NCBI GenBank assembly: GCA_964425005.1 | Contig: CAYRKT010000022.1 | Span: forward strand, 1-23,810 | Source of the DNA: CAYRKT01 sp964425005 | GTDB taxonomy: Bacteria; Synergistota; Synergistia; CAYRKT01 | DNA: 23,810 nucleotides | Direction of reading: 5' to 3' | Shown here: piece after piece, positions 7,425-13,774 of the stretch | How positions within the stretch are numbered: the stretch's first letter is position 1 | Layout of the letters: every line of letters starts with the position of its first letter | The notes under the pieces: model-generated | The model's database searches: none | Told to the model about the DNA's origin: nothing | The model's input: only the letters and a program-made list of their open reading frames with translations | Translations under genes and position numbers: made by a program

Positions 7425-7700
7425 GTGGCGCGATCCTCCTCCCCGAGACCTCCCTCCAGGCCAGCTCGTTGAAGCCCCTCATCTCGGCCGCCTCAGCCAC
7501 CCTCTGGGCCCTCCTCTGGGACTCGTCCAGGGCCCTGGAGACGAGGAGGGTAAGATCCCTGAGCCCAGAGGGGGTGGCGGATATCCTCCCTCCCCTGAGG
7601 GCCATCGCCGACGTGGTCCTCTCCAGGTCAGATCCGACCAGCTCCAGGTAGCGAAAGCAGAGCCAGAGCAGCGCCGCGAGCTTCCAGGGGACCCTCAGAC
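7425..7700 (-). pseudogene. Remnant of CbiQ/NikQ (EcfT) transmembrane component
   Basis: On the minus strand about 90 codons match the C-terminal half of an ECF transporter T component: LRVPWKLAALLWLCFRYLEL followed by ER, ALRGG and a final AAEMRGF. The two Ala-x-x-x-Arg-Gly-like helices are how EcfT couples to its ATPases. The first ~150 codons are missing: the remnant joins directly onto a CbiM fragment at ~7700 with no start codon or ribosome site between. Plausible coding ends near 7425. In an intact Ni/Co ECF importer this protein couples the substrate component CbiM/NikM to the ATPases; here it cannot be functional. Confidence 0.6.
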
Positions 7701-8035
7701 TGGCCAGGAGGAGGACGATCTCCTCGAGAAGAGCGGGTTGGACAGGTGGAGGAACGCGCCCACCATGGATGCGCTTCCCAGGACCGAGAGGGATCCGCAG
7801 AGAAACCCCAGGGCCGACCTGGCCGCCCTCCCCCTTAGGCCCCACGGCCCTGAAGAGGCTTCCCGCCAGGTAGGCAGGAAGGGACAGGTTCAAGACGCTG
7901 GAGCCCAGGGGGAACAACCCCCCGAACTGGAGGAGACTGCCTGAAGCGCCAGGACCACCAGGGCCACCGGGAAGACCCTTGCCCCCAGAAGCAGGGCCCC
8001 CAGCCCGTAGGGGTTCAGGTGGACGCTCGAGGGGC
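7700..8035 (-). pseudogene. Remnant of CbiM/NikM metal-binding component, N-terminus lost, three frameshifts
   Basis: Minus-strand fragments in three successive frames add up to the middle and C-terminal part of a CbiM/NikM-type substrate-specific component of a nickel/cobalt ECF importer. From 5' to 3': PSSVHLNPYGLGALLLGARV and VALVVLALQAV; a one-base loss near 7935; LQFGGLFPLGSSVLNLSLP and AYLAGSLFRAVGP; an extra G near 7831 in a G run; ALGFLCGSLSVLGSASMVGA and FLHLSNPLF; a one-base loss near 7727; EEIVLLLAS, where it joins the CbiQ remnant. The SVHLN motif and Gln-x-x-x-x-Phe-Gly-Gly pattern are characteristic. The roughly 80 N-terminal residues are absent: the fragment stops at ~8035 against the head of an oppositely oriented DUF4198 gene. 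This is genuine decay, not one sequencing error. Confidence 0.68.
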
Positions 8036-8590
8036 GAGGAAGCTCCTGGTGGCGCTGGGCGTCCTTTTGGCGATGGTGGGCCAGGCGATGGCCCACGACG
8101 TGTGGTTCGTCCCGAGGGACGGGGTCTTCGCGCTGGTCTACGGGCACGGCAGCGAGACGGAGAAGTACGACGTCAAGAAGGTGAAGGAGGTCAGGGCCTA
8201 CTCCCCTGCGGGTGAGTCCCTCTCCGTCCAGGTGCTGGAGGGGGATGGGGAGGTCTCGGTGGAGCTATCCGATCCCCCGGGGTTCTCGGGGTGCTCGCGG
8301 TCTTCTTCGACAACGGCTTCTGGGTGAAGACGCCCGAGGGGTGGAAGAACGTCTCCAAGAAGGAGTACGGGAAGCCCGTGGAGGACTCCTCCAGGCCCCT
8401 CAAGTTCTCGAAGATGGTCTCCTCCTGGTCCGACTTCGCCCTGAAGCCCGTGGGGCTGGAGTTCGAGGTGGTGCCGCTCGGGAAGCCCTCCAGGGAGGGG
8501 TCGCTGGAGGTGCAGGTGCTCTACGGGGGCAAGCCCGTGGAGGGGGCGGCGGTGGAGGTGAACCTCTGGGTCTTTGGCATAGCATCTCCT
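8034..8590 (+). pseudogene. Broken DUF4198 protein (NikK-like periplasmic partner of nickel/cobalt ECF importers)
   Basis: The plus strand encodes a signal-peptide-like start (RKLLVALGVLLAMVGQAMA) followed by HDVWFVPRDGVFALVYGHG, the hallmark of secreted DUF4198 proteins found beside CbiM-type nickel/cobalt importers. The expected Met before RKLL is missing; only a GTG at 8019, inside CbiM-derived DNA, precedes it. At ~8290 the frame shifts (PPGFSG continues as VLAVFFDNGFWVKTPEGW in another frame). The sequence then runs through YGGKPVEGAAVEVN and stops matching near 8565, just where a C-terminal domain would begin. The second frame has no stop and runs on into the DUF72 gene. Its orientation is opposite to the adjoining CbiM remnant, implying a rearrangement at ~8035. 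Probably inactive. Confidence 0.65.
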
Positions 8591-8605
8591 GGTAAACCCC
8601 CCGCC

Positions 8606-8634
8606 GGGGCCCGACCGAAGGTCGGGCCCCTTGT
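8606..8634 (+). terminator. Intrinsic terminator upstream of the DUF72 gene
   Basis: A perfect 11-bp stem (8606-8616 with 8620-8630) closes a GAA loop. The T tract is poor (TTGTG), so termination may be weak. The promoter of the next gene begins at once. Confidence 0.65.
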
Positions 8635-8642
8635 GCTATCAT
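8634..8642 (+). promoter_or_regulatory. Extended -10 promoter of the DUF72 gene
   Basis: TGCTATCAT, an extended -10 identical to that of pseI. The 14-nt stretch 8629-8642 is the same as 6237-6250. No clear -35; it sits right after the terminator stem. Confidence 0.55.
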
Positions 8643-8665
8643 CTTCTGCCGAGAGCTGTGCGGGG

Positions 8666-9397
8666 GTGAGGGCTTTGGCTCCGTGCCTGGCCGTTGGGAC
8701 CTGCGGTTTTCCCGCCGGGAGGAGATCGATCTTCTCCGAGCTGGATGCGGTGGAGATTCAAAGCACCTTCTACAGCCCCCCTTCGCCCGCCTCCCTGAGG
8801 AGGACCAGGGAGGAGGCGCCCCAGGGCTTCGCCTTCCTGGTGAAGGCCTTCCAGGGCATAACCCATCCCCCGACCTCCCCCACCTACAGGAGGTGCAAGC
8901 TGGAGTGGGCCAGGGGGGAAGGGCTCGGCCTATTCAAGCCCTCCAGGGAGGTGGCCCTCTCCTGGGAGATCACCCTTAGCTGCGCCGAGGCCCTGGACGC
9001 GAAGGCCATACTCCTCCAGTGTCCCCCCTCCTTCGAGGCCTCCCCGGAGAACCTCCGAAACCTCCTTCGCTTCCTCGAGAGGGCGAGGTCCGACGAGCCG
9101 AGGAGGATCCTGGCCCTGGAGCTGAGGAACAGGAGCTGGGAGGGCTCAGGCGAGATCGCAGAAGCCCTCAGGGGACTGAGGGTGGTGAGAGCCCTGGACC
9201 CCTTCGTCCTGGCCCCTCCGGAGGGAGATCCCCTTTACCTCAGGCTCCACGGGGGGAAGGGCTACTCCCACCGCTACTCCGGGGAGGAGCTTCGCGCCCT
9301 GGCGGAGCTGACCCGGGGGAGGTCGGGCTTCGTCCTGTTCAACAACATCTCCATGCTGGAGGACGCCAGGCGCTTCAAGGGGATGCTCGGGGGATAG
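8666..9397 (+). CDS. DUF72 (YecE-like) protein
   Basis: A ~243-aa soluble protein of the DUF72 family, which adopts a TIM-barrel-like fold and has no firmly established reaction. The family pattern is visible from the start: VGTCGFP, then LDAVEIQSTFYSPPSP, FAFLVKAFQGITH, ILLQCPPSF, LALELRNRSW, YLRLHG and a C-terminal VLFNNISMLEDA, corresponding to the usual Val-x-Phe-Asn-Asn ending. The start is taken as GTG 8666; TTG 8675 is an alternative and neither has a strong ribosome site. The frame is open upstream into the DUF4198 remnant, but the promoter at 8634-8642 and a terminator between argue for an independent gene. Likely monocistronic, ended by a short GC stem before an AT-rich tail. Confidence 0.85.
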   Translation: MRALAPCLAVGTCGFPAGRRSIFSELDAVEIQSTFYSPPSPASLRRTREEAPQGFAFLVKAFQGITHPPTSPTYRRCKLEWARGEGLGLFKPSREVALSWEITLSCAEALDAKAILLQCPPSFEASPENLRNLLRFLERARSDEPRRILALELRNRSWEGSGEIAEALRGLRVVRALDPFVLAPPEGDPLYLRLHGGKGYSHRYSGEELRALAELTRGRSGFVLFNNISMLEDARRFKGMLGG

Positions 9398-9425
9398 GGG
9401 CCGGAGCGGAGGGCCCTTTATTTAT
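9397..9425 (+). terminator. Probable weak terminator after the DUF72 gene
   Basis: A short GC stem (GGGCC 9398-9402 with GGCCC 9412-9416) followed by TTTATTTAT. Confidence 0.45.
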
Positions 9426-9434
9426 CTAAATAAA
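9417..9434. promoter_or_regulatory. AT palindrome upstream of the cold-shock promoter
   Basis: TTTATTTA-TC-TAAATAAA, an 18-bp perfect palindrome ending 17 bp before the -35 of the cold-shock gene. It could be an operator or UP-like element, or the tail of the preceding terminator. Confidence 0.3.
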
Positions 9435-9451
9435 GATTTTTGTGGTTTTGC

Positions 9452-9479
9452 TTGACATCTTAGGCAAAAGGGGTATACT
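9452..9479 (+). promoter_or_regulatory. Sigma70 promoter of the cold-shock gene
   Basis: TTGACA (9452-9457), 16-bp spacer, TATACT (9474-9479). It predicts a start near 9486 and a ~54-nt leader. Confidence 0.85.
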
Positions 9480-9488
9480 TACACCATA

Positions 9489-9511
9489 CCCCGGCAAGGC
9501 GCCTGTCGGGG
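9489..9511 (+). promoter_or_regulatory. Hairpin in the cold-shock mRNA leader
   Basis: CCCCGGC (9489-9495) pairs with GTCGGGG (9505-9511), 7 bp with one G-U, closing a 9-nt loop that is itself nearly self-complementary. Structured leaders are common in cold-shock genes, where they act as temperature-dependent switches. No such activity is shown here. Confidence 0.4.
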
Positions 9512-9539
9512 GAAAGCAGAACAATCGGAGGTAAAGTTT

Positions 9540-9743
9540 ATGACCAGGGGAACTGTCAAGTGGTTCAACGCGACGAAGGGCTATGGCTTCATAACCTGCG
9601 AGGACGGCAAGGACGTTTTCGTCCACTTCTCCGCCATAGAGGGTTCTGGCTTCAAGACCCTGGAGGACGGCGAGAGGGTCTCCCTCGAGGTGGTCCAGGG
9701 CAAGAAGGGGCCTCAGGCCTCGAAGGTGAGGAAGCTCGCCTAG
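9540..9743 (+). CDS. Cold-shock domain protein (CspA family)
   Basis: A 67-aa single-domain OB-fold protein that binds single-stranded nucleic acid and acts as an RNA chaperone. The nucleic-acid-binding motifs are intact: RNP1 as KGYGFI and RNP2 as VFVHFSAI, preceded by GTVKWFNATKG. Normal family length. ATG 9540 follows CGGAGGTAAAGTTT. A near-consensus promoter, a ~54-nt leader with a hairpin, and a strong terminator make it a self-contained transcription unit. Whether it is cold-induced or constitutive cannot be told. Confidence 0.97.
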   Translation: MTRGTVKWFNATKGYGFITCEDGKDVFVHFSAIEGSGFKTLEDGERVSLEVVQGKKGPQASKVRKLA

Positions 9744-9762
9744 GTGGGTTTTCGGCTCGAGG

Positions 9763-9789
9763 GGGGAGGCTTGAAGGCCTCCCCTTTTT
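9763..9789 (+). terminator. Intrinsic terminator after the cold-shock gene
   Basis: An 8-bp stem GGGGAGGC/GCCTCCCC (9763-9770 with 9777-9784), a 6-nt loop and five T. Confidence 0.9.
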
Positions 9790-9826
9790 GTTTTATTTCA
9801 TAAAGCTTCCCCCCGGCGCCTGGCGT

Positions 9827-9854
9827 TTGACAAAAGGGAGGGGGTGTATATAAT
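9827..9854 (+). promoter_or_regulatory. Sigma70 promoter of the polyamine operon
   Basis: TTGACA (9827-9832), 16-bp spacer, TATAAT (9849-9854), consensus at both hexamers. It predicts a start near 9861 and a ~79-nt leader before the first gene. Confidence 0.88.
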
Positions 9855-9914
9855 TTACGCGGAAAGTTGGGGGACTTCCTCTCAGTATATACCGTCTGCC
9901 GGAGGGGTCCTCTA

Positions 9915-9956
9915 ATGTTTTTCTGGGAGGGTGGGTTAGATGCTTCCTACGCCTAA
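9915..9956 (+). CDS. Possible leader peptide overlapping the arginine decarboxylase start
   Basis: A 13-codon ORF, MFFWEGGLDASYA, begins at ATG 9915 with an excellent ribosome site (GGAGGGG at 9901-9907, 7-nt spacer) and ends at TAA 9954-9956, 15 nt beyond the decarboxylase ATG at 9940, in a different frame. Ribosomes translating it would pass over the decarboxylase ribosome site (GGGAGGGTGGG) and start codon. A 7-bp helix with three G-U pairs (9876-9882 with 9901-9907) could hide its own ribosome site. This layout resembles leader peptides that control polyamine genes elsewhere, but no homologue is known to me. It may be chance in a short leader. Confidence 0.4.
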   Translation: MFFWEGGLDASYA

Positions 9957-10404
9957 GAAGTTCGCGCTGGTGGTGGGCAAGGGGGAGGGCAAGAGCAAGC
10001 TCACGGCCTTCGACGCTGCTCTCTTGGACGCCGGCATAGGCAACACCAACCTGCTTCGGGTGAGCAGCGTGCTTCCCCCTCGCTGCGAGCTCAGGGAGAA
10101 GCCCGAGCTGAGCTTCGGGATGCTCCTGCCCGTCGCCTACGGGACCATCAGCAGCAACCAGAAGGGTCAGAGGATATCCGCGGCCATCGGCGTAGGCATC
10201 CCCGAGGATCCCGACTGCTTCGGCATGATAATGGAGTTCTCCGGCACCTGCTCCGCCGAGGAGGCTGCCTCCGCGGTCGAGGCCATGGTGAGGGAGGCCT
10301 TCGAGATGCGGGGCATTCGCCTCAGGGAGGTGCTGGTCAAGTCGATCGAGCACGTGGTGGAGGAGTGCGGCGCCGTGATAGCCGCCTGTCCCCTCTTCTA
10401 CTAG
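9940..10404 (+). CDS. pdaD: Pyruvoyl-dependent arginine decarboxylase
   Basis: Converts arginine to agmatine and CO2, the entry step of this polyamine operon. It is made as a proenzyme that cuts itself at a Ser-Ser bond and turns the second serine into the pyruvoyl group. The site is clear in LLRVSSVLPP (cut between Ser42 and Ser43). Other family marks are GIGNTNLL before the site, GTISSNQKGQRISAAIGVG, and FEMRGI with a following catalytic-subunit segment. 154 aa, the usual size. ATG 9940 follows GGGAGGGTGGG. It heads a four-gene operon driven by the promoter at 9827; a short ORF overlaps its start. Confidence 0.95.
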   Translation: MLPTPKKFALVVGKGEGKSKLTAFDAALLDAGIGNTNLLRVSSVLPPRCELREKPELSFGMLLPVAYGTISSNQKGQRISAAIGVGIPEDPDCFGMIMEFSGTCSAEEAASAVEAMVREAFEMRGIRLREVLVKSIEHVVEECGAVIAACPLFY

Positions 10405-10421
10405 GGGGTGTCTCGAAGTTG

Positions 10422-11273
10422 ATGGAGAAGAGGGGAAACGAGATCTGGCTATACGAGGACCAGACCCCCAACATGAAGCTTGGGCTTCGCATCAGGGACG
10501 TGCTCTACAACAGGAAGAGCGACTACCAGGAGGTCGTGGTGGCCGACACTTTCCAGTACGGCAGGGCCCTGCTGCTGGACGGGGCCTTCCAGATAACCGA
10601 GGGGGACGAGTTCTGCTACCACGAGATGATGGCCCACGTCCCCCTGTGCGCTCACCCCAACCCCAGGCACGTCCTGATCGTGGGCGGAGGGGACGGGGGG
10701 GTCCTGAGGGAGGTCCTCAAGCACGAGTGCGTGGAGAGGGCCTGGCTGGTGGACATAGACAAGGACGTGATAGAGGTCTCCAGGAGGTTCTTCCCCGGCG
10801 TCAGCTGTGAGCTGGACAACCCCAGGGCCGAGGTGGTGGCCCAGGACGCCCTGAAGTTCATAAAGGGCAAGAGGGCCCAGTTCGACGTGGCGATAATAGA
10901 CTCCACCGACCCCGTCGACTTCGCCGAGGGCCTCTTCAGGCGGGAGTTCTACAGGGACGTCTTCGAGGCCCTGAGGGACGACGGCCTGTGCGTGGCCCAG
11001 AGCGAGTCCCCCTTCTGCATGGCGGACGTGCTCTCCCAGGCTTACGGCGAGATGAAGGCGGTCTTCCCGGTGGTGAAGGTGTACTGGGGGGTCATGCCCA
11101 CCTATCCCAGCGGCACCTGGACATACACGGTGGGGAGCAAGCTCTACGATCCCTCCATCCCCAGGAGGCTGGTCTCCTTCAAGACCCGCTACTACACCTT
11201 CGACGTCCACAGGGCCTGCTTCGCCCTGCCCCCGTTCATATCGGGGCTCCTGGAGGAAGGGAAGGCGATTTGA
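10422..11273 (+). CDS. speE: Spermidine synthase (aminopropyltransferase)
   Basis: Transfers the aminopropyl group of decarboxylated AdoMet to putrescine, or possibly to agmatine. 283 aa. Rossmann-fold methyltransferase-like features are IVGGGDGGVLREVLKH (cofactor loop, 86-101), VDIDKDVIEVS (acidic residue for the nucleoside) and the catalytic Asp160 in IIDSTDP. The N-terminal domain has DTFQYGRALLLDG and the substrate-side segment EFCYHEMMAHVPL. The C-terminal YPSGTWTYTVGS is typical. Start taken at ATG 10422; TTG 10419 directly before it is an alternative with better spacing from GGGGGTG. 17 nt after the decarboxylase gene; its stop overlaps the next gene's TTG start. Confidence 0.95.
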   Translation: MEKRGNEIWLYEDQTPNMKLGLRIRDVLYNRKSDYQEVVVADTFQYGRALLLDGAFQITEGDEFCYHEMMAHVPLCAHPNPRHVLIVGGGDGGVLREVLKHECVERAWLVDIDKDVIEVSRRFFPGVSCELDNPRAEVVAQDALKFIKGKRAQFDVAIIDSTDPVDFAEGLFRREFYRDVFEALRDDGLCVAQSESPFCMADVLSQAYGEMKAVFPVVKVYWGVMPTYPSGTWTYTVGSKLYDPSIPRRLVSFKTRYYTFDVHRACFALPPFISGLLEEGKAI

Positions 11274-12118
11274 ACAGGTTCATAGGTTCCTCCGTGCGCC
11301 TCGAGAGCTCGACCAGGTGGGTCCTGCTGGGGGTCCCGATGGACTGGACCTCCAGCCGGGTGCCGGGCTCCAGGTTCGGCCCGAGGGCCATAAGGGAGCA
11401 GTCCTACTACCTGGAGGTCTACAGCCCCTCGCTGGACGGGTCTTTGGCGGAGGTCCCCTTCTTCGACCTGGGGGATCTATTCCTCCCGTCGGGGGACGTG
11501 AGGGGCGCCCTCGAGCTCGTCGAGAAGGTGGTCTCAAGGCAGCTGGAGAGGGGCAGGAGGGTGGCCCTGCTGGGCGGGGAGCACCTGGTCTCCTACGGGG
11601 CCATATCGGCCTACGCCAGGGCCTTCGGCGGGCTCTCGGTGGTCCACTTCGACGCCCACTGCGACCTTAGGAGCTCCTTCGGCGGGAGGAGGGAGAGCCA
11701 CGCCAGCGTCATGCGCATGTGCCTGGAGGACCTCCCCGAGGTGAGGGTCTTCCAGATAGGGGTGAGGTCGGGCCCCAGGGAGGAGTGGGACTACGCCAGG
11801 TCCCATCCGCGGGTGCTGCAGGTGGAGCTGGACGGAGTGGACGGCCTGGTCGAGTCCCTCGTGGGGCTTCCGGTGTACGTGAGCGTAGACGTGGACGTCC
11901 TGGACCCCGCCTTCGCCCCGGGGACAGGGACCCCCGAGGCGGGGGGGTTATCCTCGAGGGAGCTTCTGGGCCTGCTTTATAAGCTCTCTGGCCTCGAGGT
12001 GGTGGGCTTCGACCTGGTGGAGGTCTGTCCCATGGCCGACGTGAACCACGTCACCTCGGCCGTGGCTGCGAAGATAGTAAGGGAATGTCTGATCCTTTGG
12101 GGGAGGTGGGATCGATGA
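11270..12118 (+). CDS. speB: Agmatinase / ureohydrolase family (arginase fold)
   Basis: A dimanganese hydrolase that removes urea from agmatine to give putrescine, or from N1-aminopropylagmatine to give spermidine. 282 aa. Metal ligands are seen at His105 in LLGGEHLVS, Asp128/His130/Asp132 in HFDAHCDLR, and the two Asp of SVDVDVLDPAFAPGTGTPE near residue 207. The start is TTG 11270, overlapping the speE stop (TTGA) and preceded by GGAGGAAGG. Its own stop overlaps the ATG of speD (ATGA), so translation is coupled on both sides. In the order pdaD-speE-speB either route from agmatine is possible. Arginase and formimidoylglutamase are unlikely from context. Confidence 0.93.
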   Translation: MNRFIGSSVRLESSTRWVLLGVPMDWTSSRVPGSRFGPRAIREQSYYLEVYSPSLDGSLAEVPFFDLGDLFLPSGDVRGALELVEKVVSRQLERGRRVALLGGEHLVSYGAISAYARAFGGLSVVHFDAHCDLRSSFGGRRESHASVMRMCLEDLPEVRVFQIGVRSGPREEWDYARSHPRVLQVELDGVDGLVESLVGLPVYVSVDVDVLDPAFAPGTGTPEAGGLSSRELLGLLYKLSGLEVVGFDLVEVCPMADVNHVTSAVAAKIVRECLILWGRWDR

Positions 12119-12543
12119 AGAGCAACAGGGCTCTGGGGAGGCACATACTCGTCGAGGCCTACGACTGCGACCCCCGTGCTCTGGACGATCTTCGGGGCAT
12201 CCAGCAGGCCATGGTGGAGGCGGCAGAGCTCACCGGGGCCACGGTGGTGGACGTGGCCTTCAGGAAGTTCGAGCCCTACGGGGTTAGCGGAGTGGTGGTG
12301 ATATCCGAGTCGCACCTGACCATCCACACCTGGCCCGAGTTCGGATACGCCGCCCTGGACCTGTTCACCTGCGGCGACAGGGCCAACCCGTGGAAGGCCT
12401 TCGACCACATGGCCGAGTTCCTGAAGAGCAAGAGGATCACCACCATGGAGGTCCAGCGCGGCTTCGTGGACCCCCAGGTCCTGCAATCGCTGGCCGAGGA
12501 GGAGGACTCCAGGAAGGCGGTGCTGAGCGGAGGCAACCCCTGA
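12115..12543 (+). CDS. speD: S-adenosylmethionine decarboxylase proenzyme (prokaryotic class 1B)
   Basis: Makes decarboxylated AdoMet, the aminopropyl donor for speE. 142 aa, the small bacterial/archaeal form, which self-cleaves to create a pyruvoyl group. The site is in VVISESHLTIHTWPE, between Glu65 and Ser66; His71 and Cys86 (in LFTCGD) are the expected processing and catalytic residues, at the same spacing as Ser63/His68/Cys83 of the Thermotoga enzyme. ATG 12115 overlaps the agmatinase stop and follows GGGGAGGTGGG; an in-frame ATG at 12085 lies inside speB and is unlikely. With pdaD, speE and speB it completes a route from arginine and AdoMet to spermidine. A terminator follows. Confidence 0.95.
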   Translation: MKSNRALGRHILVEAYDCDPRALDDLRGIQQAMVEAAELTGATVVDVAFRKFEPYGVSGVVVISESHLTIHTWPEFGYAALDLFTCGDRANPWKAFDHMAEFLKSKRITTMEVQRGFVDPQVLQSLAEEEDSRKAVLSGGNP

Positions 12544-12578
12544 CTGGACCTGGTCCTCGGTGGGAGGATCTTGCCGGT

Positions 12579-12620
12579 GAGGTCCCTGCCGGAGGTGGGC
12601 GAGGGACCTCTTCTTTTTTG
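12579..12620 (+). terminator. Intrinsic terminator of the polyamine operon
   Basis: A 9-bp stem GAGGTCCCT/AGGGACCTC (12579-12587 with 12602-12610), a 14-nt loop and TTCTTTTTT. Confidence 0.85.
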
Positions 12621-12637
12621 GGCTTCCCGGGGTTCCC

Positions 12638-13771
12638 TCACACGAAGCGGTCCTTCGTCCTTCTCGGCACCGGGCAGAGCACCAGGTTCCGGGACCACAG
12701 GCAGTCGGCGCAGCTGGGCTCGTTCCCCCAGCAGTCCTGGTCGGCCGTCAAGACGAAGTCGCAGCAGCTCTGGAGGTGGCAGTCGGTGCAGGAGGGGTAG
12801 ACGTAGTTCTTCACGACGAACCTGAAGACGGAGTAGTCCCTCCCCATCCAGATGTCGTAAAGGCTTTCGTCCCTGATGTTGCCGAAGGAGAAGGCGTTGA
12901 TCCTCTTCCTCCTGCCGAAGACGAGCTCTTCGTAGGTGTGGGAGAACCTGTAGCAGGGGGAGACCGCCCCGTCCCACCTCACCACCGCGGAGGAGCTCTC
13001 GTCGAAGTCGCACCTCCTCTCGGTCTTCAGCTCGAAGCTGGGGATCCTCACGTGGGCTCCCCTCCCGGCTATGGAGTGAAGCCTGTCCAGGACCCTTTTG
13101 ATCCTCTCCCCGTCGGGCTTCAGGTAGACGGTCCTCTCGGCCTGCTCCTCGTCCATGGGGATCAGGTTGGAGATGACGACCGCGTCGACCCCCAGGGAGA
13201 GCAAGAGCTTGACCTGTTCGGGCAGGTCCTCCAGGTTCTCGGAGGATGCCACCACCTCCACCCCCACGGAGGGTCTGGCGAAGCCCCCTCTCCTCTTGAT
13301 CTCCTGGAGCTTCCCGATGCCCTCCATCGCCCCCTCGGGGAGGGGATGGCCCAGATCGCCCCTCCGGGCGGGCAGGTAGTCGACGGAGACGTAGACCAGG
13401 TCCACCCCCATCACCACCACCCTTTCCCACCCCTCCTCGCCCAGGTTGAGCCCGTTGGTGGAAAACCCCGCGGCGTAACCCCTCTCCTTCACCGAGGCCA
13501 GAGCGTCGAAGAAGCGGGGATGGCAGGTGGGCTCCCCTATCCCGGCGAGGTAGACCATCTCCATCTGGGGGAAGGGCTTCAGGTCCTCCAGGAGCTTCTC
13601 GAAGAGGGCGAAGTCCATCTCCCCCTGGGGGTCCTTCAGGTGGCGCTTGAAGCACATGCGGCAGTCCAGGTTGCAGCGGTTGGTTAGCTCGACCAGCACG
13701 CTCCTCAGGTCGGGCGTGGGCTCCACCTCGACCCAGGCGTTCCAGAGCCTCATCCGGTAGGGCCCGGGCAA
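12638..13771 (-). CDS. Radical SAM/SPASM-like protein, tungsten-oxidoreductase maturase type
   Basis: A 377-aa radical SAM enzyme. The cluster motif is CNLDCRMC (Cys33, Cys37, Cys40), followed by AGIGEPTCHP (the GGEP-like AdoMet site) and STNGLNL. A cysteine-rich tail resembles a SPASM/auxiliary-cluster domain: SPCYRFS, then CTDCHLQSCCDF and CWGNEPSCADC near the C-terminus. Radical SAM proteins of this kind accompany tungsten aldehyde:ferredoxin oxidoreductases with a MoaD-like partner and are annotated as tungsten cofactor oxidoreductase maturases; the reaction is not established to my knowledge. TTG 13771 follows GGAGGGGG with a 7-nt spacer; an in-frame ATG at 13753 is too far from that site. 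Third gene of the cassette, 3 nt after the MoaD-like gene. Confidence 0.85.
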   Translation of the reverse strand: MPGPYRMRLWNAWVEVEPTPDLRSVLVELTNRCNLDCRMCFKRHLKDPQGEMDFALFEKLLEDLKPFPQMEMVYLAGIGEPTCHPRFFDALASVKERGYAAGFSTNGLNLGEEGWERVVVMGVDLVYVSVDYLPARRGDLGHPLPEGAMEGIGKLQEIKRRGGFARPSVGVEVVASSENLEDLPEQVKLLLSLGVDAVVISNLIPMDEEQAERTVYLKPDGERIKRVLDRLHSIAGRGAHVRIPSFELKTERRCDFDESSSAVVRWDGAVSPCYRFSHTYEELVFGRRKRINAFSFGNIRDESLYDIWMGRDYSVFRFVVKNYVYPSCTDCHLQSCCDFVLTADQDCWGNEPSCADCLWSRNLVLCPVPRRTKDRFV

Positions 13772-13774
13772 GGG

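Noticed and set aside
7420..7944. Plus-strand open frame of 174 codons in the decayed region
   Set aside because: Translation has no recognisable features, while the minus strand carries clear CbiM and CbiQ fragments.
12085..12114. Upstream ATG as start of AdoMet decarboxylase
   Set aside because: It lies within the agmatinase gene with no ribosome site; ATG 12115 has GGGGAGGTGGG and the usual ATGA overlap.
12276..13655. Minus-strand frame of 459 codons overlapping the radical SAM gene
   Set aside because: Arg/Gly/Pro-rich shadow in another frame of the radical SAM gene.
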